DNA of 14,308 nucleotides from Natronoplasma sp964602715 (GTDB lineage: Archaea; Thermoplasmatota; Thermoplasmata; Halarchaeoplasmatales; Halarchaeoplasmataceae): positions 1 to 14,308 of the forward strand of contig CAZRSB010000050.1 of the NCBI GenBank assembly GCA_964602715.1, given 5' to 3'. Under the pieces are notes generated by a model that was not told where the DNA came from, did not search any database, and saw only the letters and a list, made by a program, of their open reading frames with translations. How positions within the stretch are numbered: the first letter of the stretch is position 1; each line of letters starts with the position of its first letter. Of this stretch, positions 1 through 5,294 are shown piece after piece. A program made the translations under genes and the position numbers.

Positions 1-52
1 ACTTTCAATATAGTCTCCTCATTTAACAACTTTTCCGAAGATAATAAAAAGT
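1..52 (-). promoter_or_regulatory. Possible start region of a divergent gene running off the left edge
   Basis: Read on the minus strand, there is a TATA-like TTTTTATTAT near 43-52, a GAGGAG Shine-Dalgarno at 20-15, and 6 nt later a TTG codon at 8-6, followed by only one more codon before the window ends. The spacing suits a short-leader archaeal gene diverging from crtI and possibly sharing the palindromic operator at 78-94. Too little coding sequence is present to identify a product. Confidence 0.25.
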
Positions 53-70
53 CTCATATCACATTCGAAA

Positions 71-130
71 AAGATTAAATACTCAGTATTGAGTTTGTTA
101 AAACGTTACATATGAAGAATGATAAGGTGA
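71..130 (+). promoter_or_regulatory. crtI promoter with overlapping palindromes
   Basis: An AT-rich TATA-like box (ATTAAATA, 74-81) would place transcription start near 104. Two overlapping inverted repeats lie directly on its downstream edge: AATAC-TCA-GTATT at 78-90 and ACTCA-GTAT-TGAGT at 81-94. A dimeric repressor bound there would block TFB/RNA polymerase, so this is a plausible operator; that role is inferred. A Shine-Dalgarno match AAGGTGA at 124-130 sits 4 nt before the ATG at 135 and fixes that start. Confidence 0.5.
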
Positions 131-134
131 TTGG

Positions 135-392
135 ATGGACAAGAGTATAGGTATAATCGGAGCCGGTCCTGGAGGTCTTGCTTCGGGAATGTTGTTAGCT
201 AATGAAGGTTTTGACGTCACCGTATTTGAGGAGAAAGATAAAGTTGGAGGTAGAAATAGCTGGATTGAAGAGGATGGGTTTGTCTTTGATGTAGGACCAA
301 CTTTTTTCATGATGCCTTTCGTTCTAGAAGAGATATTTAGCGTTATTGAGAGAGGAGATACCTTTGAACGTCGTAGTTTACCTTTTAAGTAG
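135..392 (+). pseudogene. crtI: 5' fragment of phytoene desaturase (CrtI), FAD-binding end only
   Basis: CrtI-type desaturases oxidise phytoene toward lycopene using FAD at the membrane. This frame encodes only the N-terminal FAD-binding segment: a Rossmann GxGxxG at residues 9-14 (GAGPGG), the acidic end of the second strand followed by VGGR at 37-40, and the CrtI-typical FDVGPTFFMMP at 51-61. Recognisable similarity ends at about residue 69 (nt ~341). The last 16 residues before the stop at 390-392 are an out-of-frame reading of the adjoining regulator gene. CrtI proteins are usually about 490 residues, so roughly 85% is absent here. The C-terminal half lies in the same strand and frame far downstream (5958-6731), fused to coaBC. 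The start at 135 is supported by SD AAGGTGA at 124-130. The fragment cannot be a working desaturase on its own. Confidence 0.8.
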
Positions 393-630
393 AAGCGAAC
401 CCGCCTCTCACGGCGAGATCAAAGATGAATTGGATATCGCTGCTTCTACACTATCTTATCATCTAAAGAAGATGCGGGAAAAGGGTCTTTTAGTCAAAGA
501 AGGAAGAGAATACTGGATCAGTGAACCCGAGGTTGTCTCTAATCTGTTGGTAAAGTACGAACCCCCCAAAGATGTGATCGACGAGTTCATAGATCTATGG
601 GAATCCCTTTCATTGAGCATGATCTTTTGA
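346..630 (+). pseudogene. 5'-truncated winged-helix transcriptional regulator
   Basis: The frame encodes a DNA-binding winged helix of ArsR/MarR-like archaeal type. It has an opening helix (PLNVVVYLLSR), the helix-turn-helix from SHGEIKDELDI to a recognition helix around AASTLSYHLKKMREKGLL, then a wing (VKEGREYWIS) and an acidic C-terminal helix (DVIDEFIDLWESL). Related archaeal regulators I know of carry another 80-150 residues ahead of this domain. Here the frame is closed by a TAG at 325-327 that lies inside the crtI coding sequence, and the only start is a TTG at 346 with no SD. The gene therefore appears to have lost its 5' end where it joins the crtI fragment, probably between nt 340 and 358. 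If translated from the TTG it would give a stand-alone 94-residue wHTH domain, so activity cannot be excluded. Confidence 0.6.
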
Positions 631-666
631 AGAAGAGTGAGTTTGTTCGAATTCTGTTCAATAATA

Positions 667-703
667 CTTATATTCTTTAATCGACCATCTATTGAATAGT
701 GAT
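667..703 (+). promoter_or_regulatory. Promoter and SD of the repeat-protein gene
   Basis: A TATA-like CTTATATT (667-674) predicts transcription start near 697, leaving a leader of about 11 nt. Within it GTGAT (699-703) is a short anti-16S match 4 nt before the ATG at 708. This favours ATG 708 over an in-frame GTG at 699, which would itself be the SD. Confidence 0.5.
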
Positions 704-707
704 AAAG

Positions 708-1754
708 ATGAAACGAAAAATACGTACTCTGTTTGTAACAGGGTTGGCAGCGATGTTGGTACTCTCAGTGTTTGGACTAGCGATATCTTCCGATGTTTCG
801 ATGGCATCCGAGGAATACGGTGAGGAAGTCGAACAAGGAGCTCCTTTAGATCCGCCTGTAGAAGATGGCGAGATGCATAGAAACAGAGCTCGAAATGCTT
901 CAAGGCACGGGGCAGCTACATTCCTTCAGGTCGAGGATTACGAACCTTGGGCTGCTCTAGTGATAAACGCAGGTGACCCTAGAGGTGTAGACGCTGTGAC
1001 GGTCAGTTTCGAGGATGATACCCTCATCATCGAAGCTGAAGATGATAATCATACTAACAGCGTTTCCATACTGATAAACAAAGAATTCGCCGATGAATAT
1101 CTTTCAGAAGCCCAGAGTGATATCGAGATAGAAACAAGCGACGCAGTTAACTATGCTGGATTAGAGGAATCCAATGCAAGTGCTGGAGGGGGCGCAGTTT
1201 ACGTATTCCACATCGAACATTTCAGCACTCAAACTATAGAGATGTTTGCCCCTCCATTTGATCCACCTGTTGGGGACGCAGAGACATTTATCGGAAAAGC
1301 AGAGAACGCTGGAAGATCGGGAGCAGCTACATTCCTAAAAGTCGAGGATTACGAACCTTGGGCAATTTTAGTTATAAACGCCGGTGATCCCGAAGGTGTC
1401 GATGCGGTAACGGTCAGCTTTGAAGACGGTACTTTGAGGATAGAGGCTGAAGACGATAACGACGCTAATCATGTAACTATATTGATGAACAAGGAATTCG
1501 CAGATGAGCACCTAGCAGATGCAGAAGACGATCTGAATATAGAAACGAGTGATGCGGTTAACTATGAAGGCCTCGATAGTTCCAACGCTAGTGCTGGAGG
1601 AAGAGCTATGTACGTCTTCCAAATCGAACATTTCAGTACCCAATGGCTTGAAGTATCCGCAGCGGATGAATTACCTTTCATTGGAATGCCGTTGTTACTT
1701 GTTACTATCGCAATACCCGTCGCTATTTACGCATTCAAGAAAAAGAAACAGTGA
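708..1754 (+). CDS. Exported, membrane-anchored protein with two tandem 137-residue repeats
   Basis: A surface protein of unknown function, 348 residues. Residues 1-25 form a signal peptide: a basic MKRKIR, a hydrophobic core, and a likely cleavage site near SMA at 32-34. Two near-identical domains follow, at about 46-182 and 183-319, with a period of 137 residues (411 nt). Each contains DPPV, GAATFL-VEDYEPWA, LVINAGDP-GVDAVTVSFED, NKEFADE-L, IETSDAVNY, SNASAGG and IEHFSTQ. A hydrophobic segment (about 322-343) and KKKK close the protein, giving an anchor with the repeats outside the cell. It is rich in Asp/Glu and holds N-x-S/T sequons, including NAS at equivalent sites in both repeats, so N-glycosylation is possible. 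A 23-base stretch is identical in both copies (930 and 1341), pointing to recent duplication or gene conversion. No enzyme motif is visible. An S-layer-associated or adhesive role is an inference only. Confidence 0.8.
   Translation: MKRKIRTLFVTGLAAMLVLSVFGLAISSDVSMASEEYGEEVEQGAPLDPPVEDGEMHRNRARNASRHGAATFLQVEDYEPWAALVINAGDPRGVDAVTVSFEDDTLIIEAEDDNHTNSVSILINKEFADEYLSEAQSDIEIETSDAVNYAGLEESNASAGGGAVYVFHIEHFSTQTIEMFAPPFDPPVGDAETFIGKAENAGRSGAATFLKVEDYEPWAILVINAGDPEGVDAVTVSFEDGTLRIEAEDDNDANHVTILMNKEFADEHLADAEDDLNIETSDAVNYEGLDSSNASAGGRAMYVFQIEHFSTQWLEVSAADELPFIGMPLLLVTIAIPVAIYAFKKKKQ
849..1659 (+). repeat. Tandem in-gene duplication, 411-nt period
   Basis: The DPPV motif is encoded at 849 and again at 1260, and the similarity between copies continues through the FSTQ motif of each copy. 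Several blocks are identical at the nucleotide level, including a 23-nt block at 930-952 and 1341-1363. The shared frame and period indicate duplication of one domain-coding unit. Confidence 0.8.
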
Positions 1755-1757
1755 TCA

Positions 1758-1820
1758 AAACACTTTTTATTTTTTATTTTATAAAAAAAGAAAAAATTTT
1801 TTAGAAATTTTTTTTCGATT
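1758..1820. terminator. T/A-rich bidirectional terminator region
   Basis: The gap between two convergent genes holds long T-runs on the plus strand (from CTTTTTATTTTTTATTTT near 1762) and, through its A-runs at about 1782-1796, T-runs on the minus strand. Archaeal RNA polymerase terminates on such U-rich stretches without needing a hairpin, so both flanking genes could end here. Confidence 0.5.
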
Positions 1821-1825
1821 CAACT

Positions 1826-2098
1826 TCACATCTCTTCTAGTTTTTCTTTGACTGCCTGGAGTTCATGTTCCAGTTGTTCCTTATATTCTTCCAGTTCCTC
1901 TCGCTTTTCTTCTTTGGACTTGAACCTTCTCCATGAACCTCTTTTATCTCCACATGAACAATGACATTGGCAGTTGCATCGACATCCGCAACAGCATCCA
2001 TGTCTGTCATGATGTACGTGGTGTTTTCTTCTACCATGTCCTCTAGAATGGCCATGGTGATGTCTTCCTGATCCATTTTCGCAGCATTCTTCGCTCAT
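1826..2098 (-). CDS. Small Cys/His-rich putative metal-binding protein with coiled-coil tail
   Basis: A 90-residue protein I do not recognise as a named family. The N-terminal half (1-50) has 11 cysteines (5, 6, 35-37, 39, 41, 43, 45, 47, 49) and 11 histidines. The cysteines form a run with Cys at nearly every second position (35-49), preceded by HHH and HH clusters. Residues 57-90 are charged and heptad-like (SKEEKREELEEYKEQLEHEL), typical of a coiled coil. No signal peptide is seen. The layout suggests a cytoplasmic metal-binding or metal-storage oligomer. It recalls in style the small archaeal/bacterial proteins with a Gly/Cys-rich head and coiled-coil tail (DUF5320-like), though that link is loose. 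The start is supported by GTGAT (minus strand, 2106-2102) 3 nt before the ATG and a clear TATA box upstream. Confidence 0.7.
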   Translation of the reverse strand: MSEECCENGSGRHHHGHSRGHGRRKHHVHHDRHGCCCGCRCNCQCHCSCGDKRGSWRRFKSKEEKREELEEYKEQLEHELQAVKEKLEEM

Positions 2099-2101
2099 AC
2101 T

Positions 2102-2142
2102 ATCACGTCAATAGTTGATACAATATTTGTAGTATATATAAC
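2102..2142 (-). promoter_or_regulatory. Promoter and SD of the Cys/His-rich gene
   Basis: On the minus strand GTTATATATA (2142-2133) is a strong TATA-like box. It predicts transcription start near 2111, followed by SD GTGAT at 2106-2102 and the ATG at 2098. The rest of the 2099-2202 gap shows nothing else clear; expression independent of the upstream tdh gene is therefore likely. Confidence 0.55.
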
Positions 2143-2202
2143 GTCCAGTAAATAGTCAAGAACCTACTAAAAAGATGTAAAGTGCTATTTTATCGAAGAT
2201 AA

Positions 2203-3144
2203 TCAAATTTTCAACTTACGTTCGAGATTTTCTATCATCACTTCTGTCATCTTTCCTAGATCATATTTAGGCTGCCAATCCCAATCCGCTCTTGCTTTCG
2301 AGTCGTCAACGCTATCAGGCCAGGAATCGGCATTCTTCTGCCTTTCATCGGGTTCGTACTCAACTTTGAAGTCCGGATAGTGTTTTTTTATCTCCTCTTC
2401 TAATTCTTTAGCTTCAAAATTCAGTGCAGAATGATTATAACTGGTTCTGATACCTATAGAATCTTCTTCGGCATCCATCAATTGTAAAGTTCCTCTTATA
2501 GCATCTTCCATGTACATCATCGGTAGTCTAGTGTCCTCCCTAACGAAACAGGTATAATCTTCTCCTTGGACCGCTTTATAGAACATATCAACGGCATAAT
2601 CAGTCGTTCCTCCTCCTGGCTTTTGTTTCCAACTTATCAATCCAGGATATCTTATACCTCTTACATCGACACCATATCTCTCGTTATAATATTGGCACAG
2701 AAGTTCTCCAGAAACTTTTGTGACTCCGTACATGGTGACCGGCTCTAGGATAGTATGCTGTGGGGTCTCTTTACAAGGAGTATTTGGACCGAATACCGCT
2801 ATGGAACTAGCCCAGAAAACTTTGCTTTCTCGCTCTTTAGCACAGTCAAGGACATTTTTCAACCCGGTCATGTTGATATCCCAGGCCAAATCGGGCTTTT
2901 TCTCACCTGTAGCTGACAGAAGAGATGCCAGGTGATATACTTGGTCGAAATCATGCTCATCCCACATCTCTTTTATCAAATCCTTATCTCTCACATCTCC
3001 CTCTTCTCCGGGCCCATCATAGTTTTCTGGTATCTCTAGATCTAAAACCACAACGTTTTCTTTTCCATGGCGCTCTCTTAACTCATCGATAAGTTCTGTA
3101 CCTATCTGTCCGAAAGCTCCGGTCACGAATATCTTTTTACTCAT
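2203..3144 (-). CDS. tdh: L-threonine 3-dehydrogenase, short-chain (SDR/epimerase) type
   Basis: Oxidises L-threonine to 2-amino-3-oxobutyrate with NAD+ (EC 1.1.1.103), the first step of threonine breakdown to glycine and acetyl-CoA or to aminoacetone. At 313 residues it matches the extended-SDR threonine dehydrogenases of Thermoplasma and some bacteria rather than the zinc MDR enzyme. Visible features are the NAD-binding GAFGQIG (9-15), an Asp ending the second strand (VVLDLE), a catalytic Ser in ASSIAVFGP, YGVTK with the Tyr/Lys pair (139, 143), and the subfamily block GLISWKQKPGGGTTDYAVDM. No glycine C-acetyltransferase gene (kbl) is in the window. It lies 17 nt downstream of the DUF362 gene on the same strand, so the two are probably co-transcribed. 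The start is ATG 3144. Confidence 0.88.
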   Translation of the reverse strand: MSKKIFVTGAFGQIGTELIDELRERHGKENVVVLDLEIPENYDGPGEEGDVRDKDLIKEMWDEHDFDQVYHLASLLSATGEKKPDLAWDINMTGLKNVLDCAKERESKVFWASSIAVFGPNTPCKETPQHTILEPVTMYGVTKVSGELLCQYYNERYGVDVRGIRYPGLISWKQKPGGGTTDYAVDMFYKAVQGEDYTCFVREDTRLPMMYMEDAIRGTLQLMDAEEDSIGIRTSYNHSALNFEAKELEEEIKKHYPDFKVEYEPDERQKNADSWPDSVDDSKARADWDWQPKYDLGKMTEVMIENLERKLKI

Positions 3145-3161
3145 CTTTTATCCCTCAAAGT

Positions 3162-4244
3162 TTATTCGTTTATATCTATCATCTCGTATTCTCTTTCTCC
3201 CAGTCCCACTTTTTCAGCGTGTTTCAACTGATGAGTTGCATCTACTTCGTGTTCTGCGAGGAATTTATCTTCGTTACCTTTATAATCTTTGCCTTCAGCT
3301 TCTTTAACCAAGTCGAATGATGCTTGATCCAAAGCTACAGGATCTTTAGAAGCCACTACACCTATGTCGTGTACCATCGGTTCTTTCCTCCAAGGAGGAC
3401 AATCACATTCGGGTGTAACGTCCATCACGTAGTTGAAATGTATAGCTTTCTCCTGCCTATCCTTCAAAGCTCCGTAGGCGAACTCGGCGATCTTTTCCTG
3501 GATCTCCTTCTCCGAGGAAGAATCATCTACATCTATGGCACCTTCAGGGCAGACGATCCTGCATTCACCACAGCCTATACATTCATCATAATCTATCTCT
3601 GCGTATCGTTCAACTTCGATCGCCTCTTGAGGACACCATATTGCGCATTCTCCGCATCCGATGCACTCATCTATCTTGACTTCTGGCTTTACGTTGTAGT
3701 GCTGCATCAACTTTCCAGCTCTAGAAGCACATCCCATACCTAGATTCTTCAAAGCTCCACCGAAGCCTGTCATCCCGTGTCCTTTGAAGTGTGAAACCGC
3801 GAAGATGTATTCAGCCTGGTAAAAGGCAGCACCGATCTTGACTTCATCGAAATGTTCGCCATCTATATCGACTGAGTAAAATTCGTTTCCATGCAGTCCG
3901 TCCGCTATTATCACGGGCGCGTCAATAACAGGTCTTATCCATCCGTTTTCCTGTGCGGTTCTATGATGGTCTACAGCGTTCGAACGACTTCCCTTGTACA
4001 ATGTGTTGGAATCTGCAAGAAAGGGCTTCCCTCCAGTATCTTTGATCGCTTCGACTATTGGGGCAACCCTGACCGGTCTGAGAAAAGTGTCGATACCTTT
4101 TTCTCCGAAGTGGAGTTTCAGAGCGATCAGATCATTATCGAAATCGATTTGATCTCCAGCTTTCTTGTAAAGCTTCTTGATCCTTGCGGAAAAATTGTCA
4201 TCTTTACTATCCGAGGTCAGGTCGGTGAAATAAACTTTGGACAT
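3162..4244 (-). CDS. DUF362-family protein with two [4Fe-4S] ferredoxin motifs
   Basis: A 360-residue member of the DUF362 family, whose biochemical role is not known to me. The DUF362 region surrounds an inserted ferredoxin domain. Its first half ends in KGHGMTGFGGALKNLGMG (154-171), then CIGCGECAIWCP (Cys 194, 197, 200, 204) and CIGCGECRIVCP (Cys 222, 225, 228, 232), then the second half with the conserved GVVASKDPVALDQAS (295-309). An extra CDCPPW (280-285) may add ligands. The eight-Cys pattern predicts two [4Fe-4S] clusters and an electron-transfer or radical/redox role in the cytoplasm, as no signal peptide or membrane segment is seen. It is first gene of a likely operon with tdh. The leader is very short, about 8 nt by the predicted TATA box. 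Confidence 0.82.
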   Translation of the reverse strand: MSKVYFTDLTSDSKDDNFSARIKKLYKKAGDQIDFDNDLIALKLHFGEKGIDTFLRPVRVAPIVEAIKDTGGKPFLADSNTLYKGSRSNAVDHHRTAQENGWIRPVIDAPVIIADGLHGNEFYSVDIDGEHFDEVKIGAAFYQAEYIFAVSHFKGHGMTGFGGALKNLGMGCASRAGKLMQHYNVKPEVKIDECIGCGECAIWCPQEAIEVERYAEIDYDECIGCGECRIVCPEGAIDVDDSSSEKEIQEKIAEFAYGALKDRQEKAIHFNYVMDVTPECDCPPWRKEPMVHDIGVVASKDPVALDQASFDLVKEAEGKDYKGNEDKFLAEHEVDATHQLKHAEKVGLGEREYEMIDINE

Positions 4245-4273
4245 GTTTTGATCGGCGTTGTATGAAAATACAA

Positions 4274-4285
4274 GTTTATTTAGTT
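4274..4285 (-). promoter_or_regulatory. TATA-like box for the DUF362-tdh operon
   Basis: On the minus strand CTAAATAAAC (about 4283-4274) lies about 35 nt before the ATG at 4244 and predicts a start site near 4253, so an almost leaderless mRNA. No convincing Shine-Dalgarno sequence is seen. Confidence 0.4.
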
Positions 4286-4304
4286 TACGATTTTAATACT
4301 AAAG

Positions 4305-4313
4305 TTTTTTAAT
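4305..4313 (+). promoter_or_regulatory. TATA-like box for the GNAT gene, apparently leaderless
   Basis: TTTTTTAAT (4305-4313) is centred about 26 nt before the ATG at 4336, which implies transcription starting at or beside the start codon. This supports ATG 4336 over the in-frame TTG at 4330. It diverges from the DUF362 promoter in the same 91-nt gap. Confidence 0.4.
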
Positions 4314-4335
4314 CATACAAACTAATTCATTGAAC

Positions 4336-5247
4336 ATGGAGATAGTATATTTTGATGAAGTAGATGAGTCCGAGATGACAGAACTCATGTTAGCATGTTT
4401 CAACCACGCTTATTCAAAAGAGCATGTTGATAATATGATAGAATCGGACCGAAGGATGCCCGAGTGGGGAGGTGAACTCTACGCAGTTGAAGACGATAAA
4501 GTATTGGGTTGTGTCGGTCTTCTTTATCCAAAGGCTAGGCTTTCTGGAGAAGTGAAAAAAGTTGGTGGGATAAGAAACGTGTGTTCAAGGCCTTCGGAAT
4601 CAAGGAGAGGTGCGATAAAAAAACTGATGGAAAGAGCTCATGAAATTTTGTGTGAAAAAGTGAATTTTTCATTTTTGATGACATCCAAGGCAGGAGTGGC
4701 CTACAATCTTTATAAAAAATTGGGTTACAGAACTGTACATGTACCTCCTAGAGCTTATAAAAGAGTCGAAGGAAGAGATACTGATATAGAATTCAGAGAA
4801 GAAAAAGATCCAGAATTTATAAGATCATCATACTTGGATTCTGTAGAGGACCTTTCAGGTTTGGTGATCAGAGAAAAGGATTACTTCGAGATGGCAGAGG
4901 CGAGAGGTTGGCCTGACAACGATGATTTGAAGATAGCTTACCTAGATGGTGAAAGGATAGGTTATGTAATGTGCGAGAGCTCGAGGAACAGCCTTTTAGT
5001 GAAAGAATTTGCAGCTGAAAGAGGTCATAGAAAAGACTTCTTGAAAGCGTTAGAATCTCTTTCAGATAAAGATTATGTTGTGATCTCCTACGTAAATCCT
5101 TCTTATAAACAGATTTTACATGAAGAGGATCATTCCTGGTATGACGACCTGTGGTATAGGGTGATGTGTAAAGATTTAGATGCTGATGAACCATTGAAAA
5201 AGGAGGTAAGAGAAAGATTTCACGTCGGAGCTTACGAAGTATACTGA
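4336..5247 (+). CDS. GNAT-family N-acetyltransferase (Eis-like layout)
   Basis: A 303-residue protein with an N-terminal GNAT fold. The acetyl-CoA-binding motif A is spread over GGIRNVCSRPSESRRGAIKKLM (about 76-97), matching the Val...Arg-x-x-Gly loop of GNATs in slightly degenerate form (SRRGAIKKL). Motif B is seen in AGVAYNLYKKLGYRTV, the usual end of a GNAT domain. A second half of about 150 residues follows, with a further mixed strand/helix region (IAYLDGERIGYVMCESS...LLVKEFAAERG), as in two-domain Eis/COG4552-like acetyltransferases. The acceptor substrate cannot be read from the sequence; amines, peptides or small molecules are all possible. It is a single gene, separated from coaBC by 47 nt that contain a promoter. 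GC (about 38%) is lower than in coaBC. Confidence 0.72.
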   Translation: MEIVYFDEVDESEMTELMLACFNHAYSKEHVDNMIESDRRMPEWGGELYAVEDDKVLGCVGLLYPKARLSGEVKKVGGIRNVCSRPSESRRGAIKKLMERAHEILCEKVNFSFLMTSKAGVAYNLYKKLGYRTVHVPPRAYKRVEGRDTDIEFREEKDPEFIRSSYLDSVEDLSGLVIREKDYFEMAEARGWPDNDDLKIAYLDGERIGYVMCESSRNSLLVKEFAAERGHRKDFLKALESLSDKDYVVISYVNPSYKQILHEEDHSWYDDLWYRVMCKDLDADEPLKKEVRERFHVGAYEVY

Positions 5248-5261
5248 TGATAAAAGGAAAA

Positions 5262-5292
5262 TAATATAACAACCAAAACAAATGTAATCTCA
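5262..5292 (+). promoter_or_regulatory. TATA-like box of coaBC, apparently leaderless
   Basis: TAATATAA (5262-5269) is centred about 29 nt before the ATG at 5295, predicting a start site near 5292 and so a leaderless transcript. No SD is present. The whole coaBC-crtI chimera is expected to be read from this promoter. Confidence 0.45.
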
Positions 5293-5294
5293 CA

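Noticed and set aside
1549..1851. Plus-strand frame overlapping the end of the repeat protein and the T-rich terminator
   Set aside because: Its C-terminal part is Phe/Lys-rich translation of the T-run terminator, and the rest lies within a well-supported gene.
1837..2076. Alternative minus-strand frame overlapping the Cys/His-rich gene
   Set aside because: It has no SD or promoter of its own, and its Asp/Thr/Val-rich translation looks like a frame-shifted reading of the repetitive His/Cys codons. The 1826-2098 frame has SD, TATA and a sensible protein, although the choice is not absolute.
2099..2202. Possible small RNA gene in the gap between tdh and the Cys/His-rich gene
   Set aside because: The gap is explained by the promoter of the Cys/His-rich gene and the end of tdh; no stable hairpin or repeat is evident.
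3324..4265. Two plus-strand open frames opposite the DUF362 gene
   Set aside because: The minus strand shows DUF362 and ferredoxin motifs over the same region; the plus-strand products have no recognisable features.
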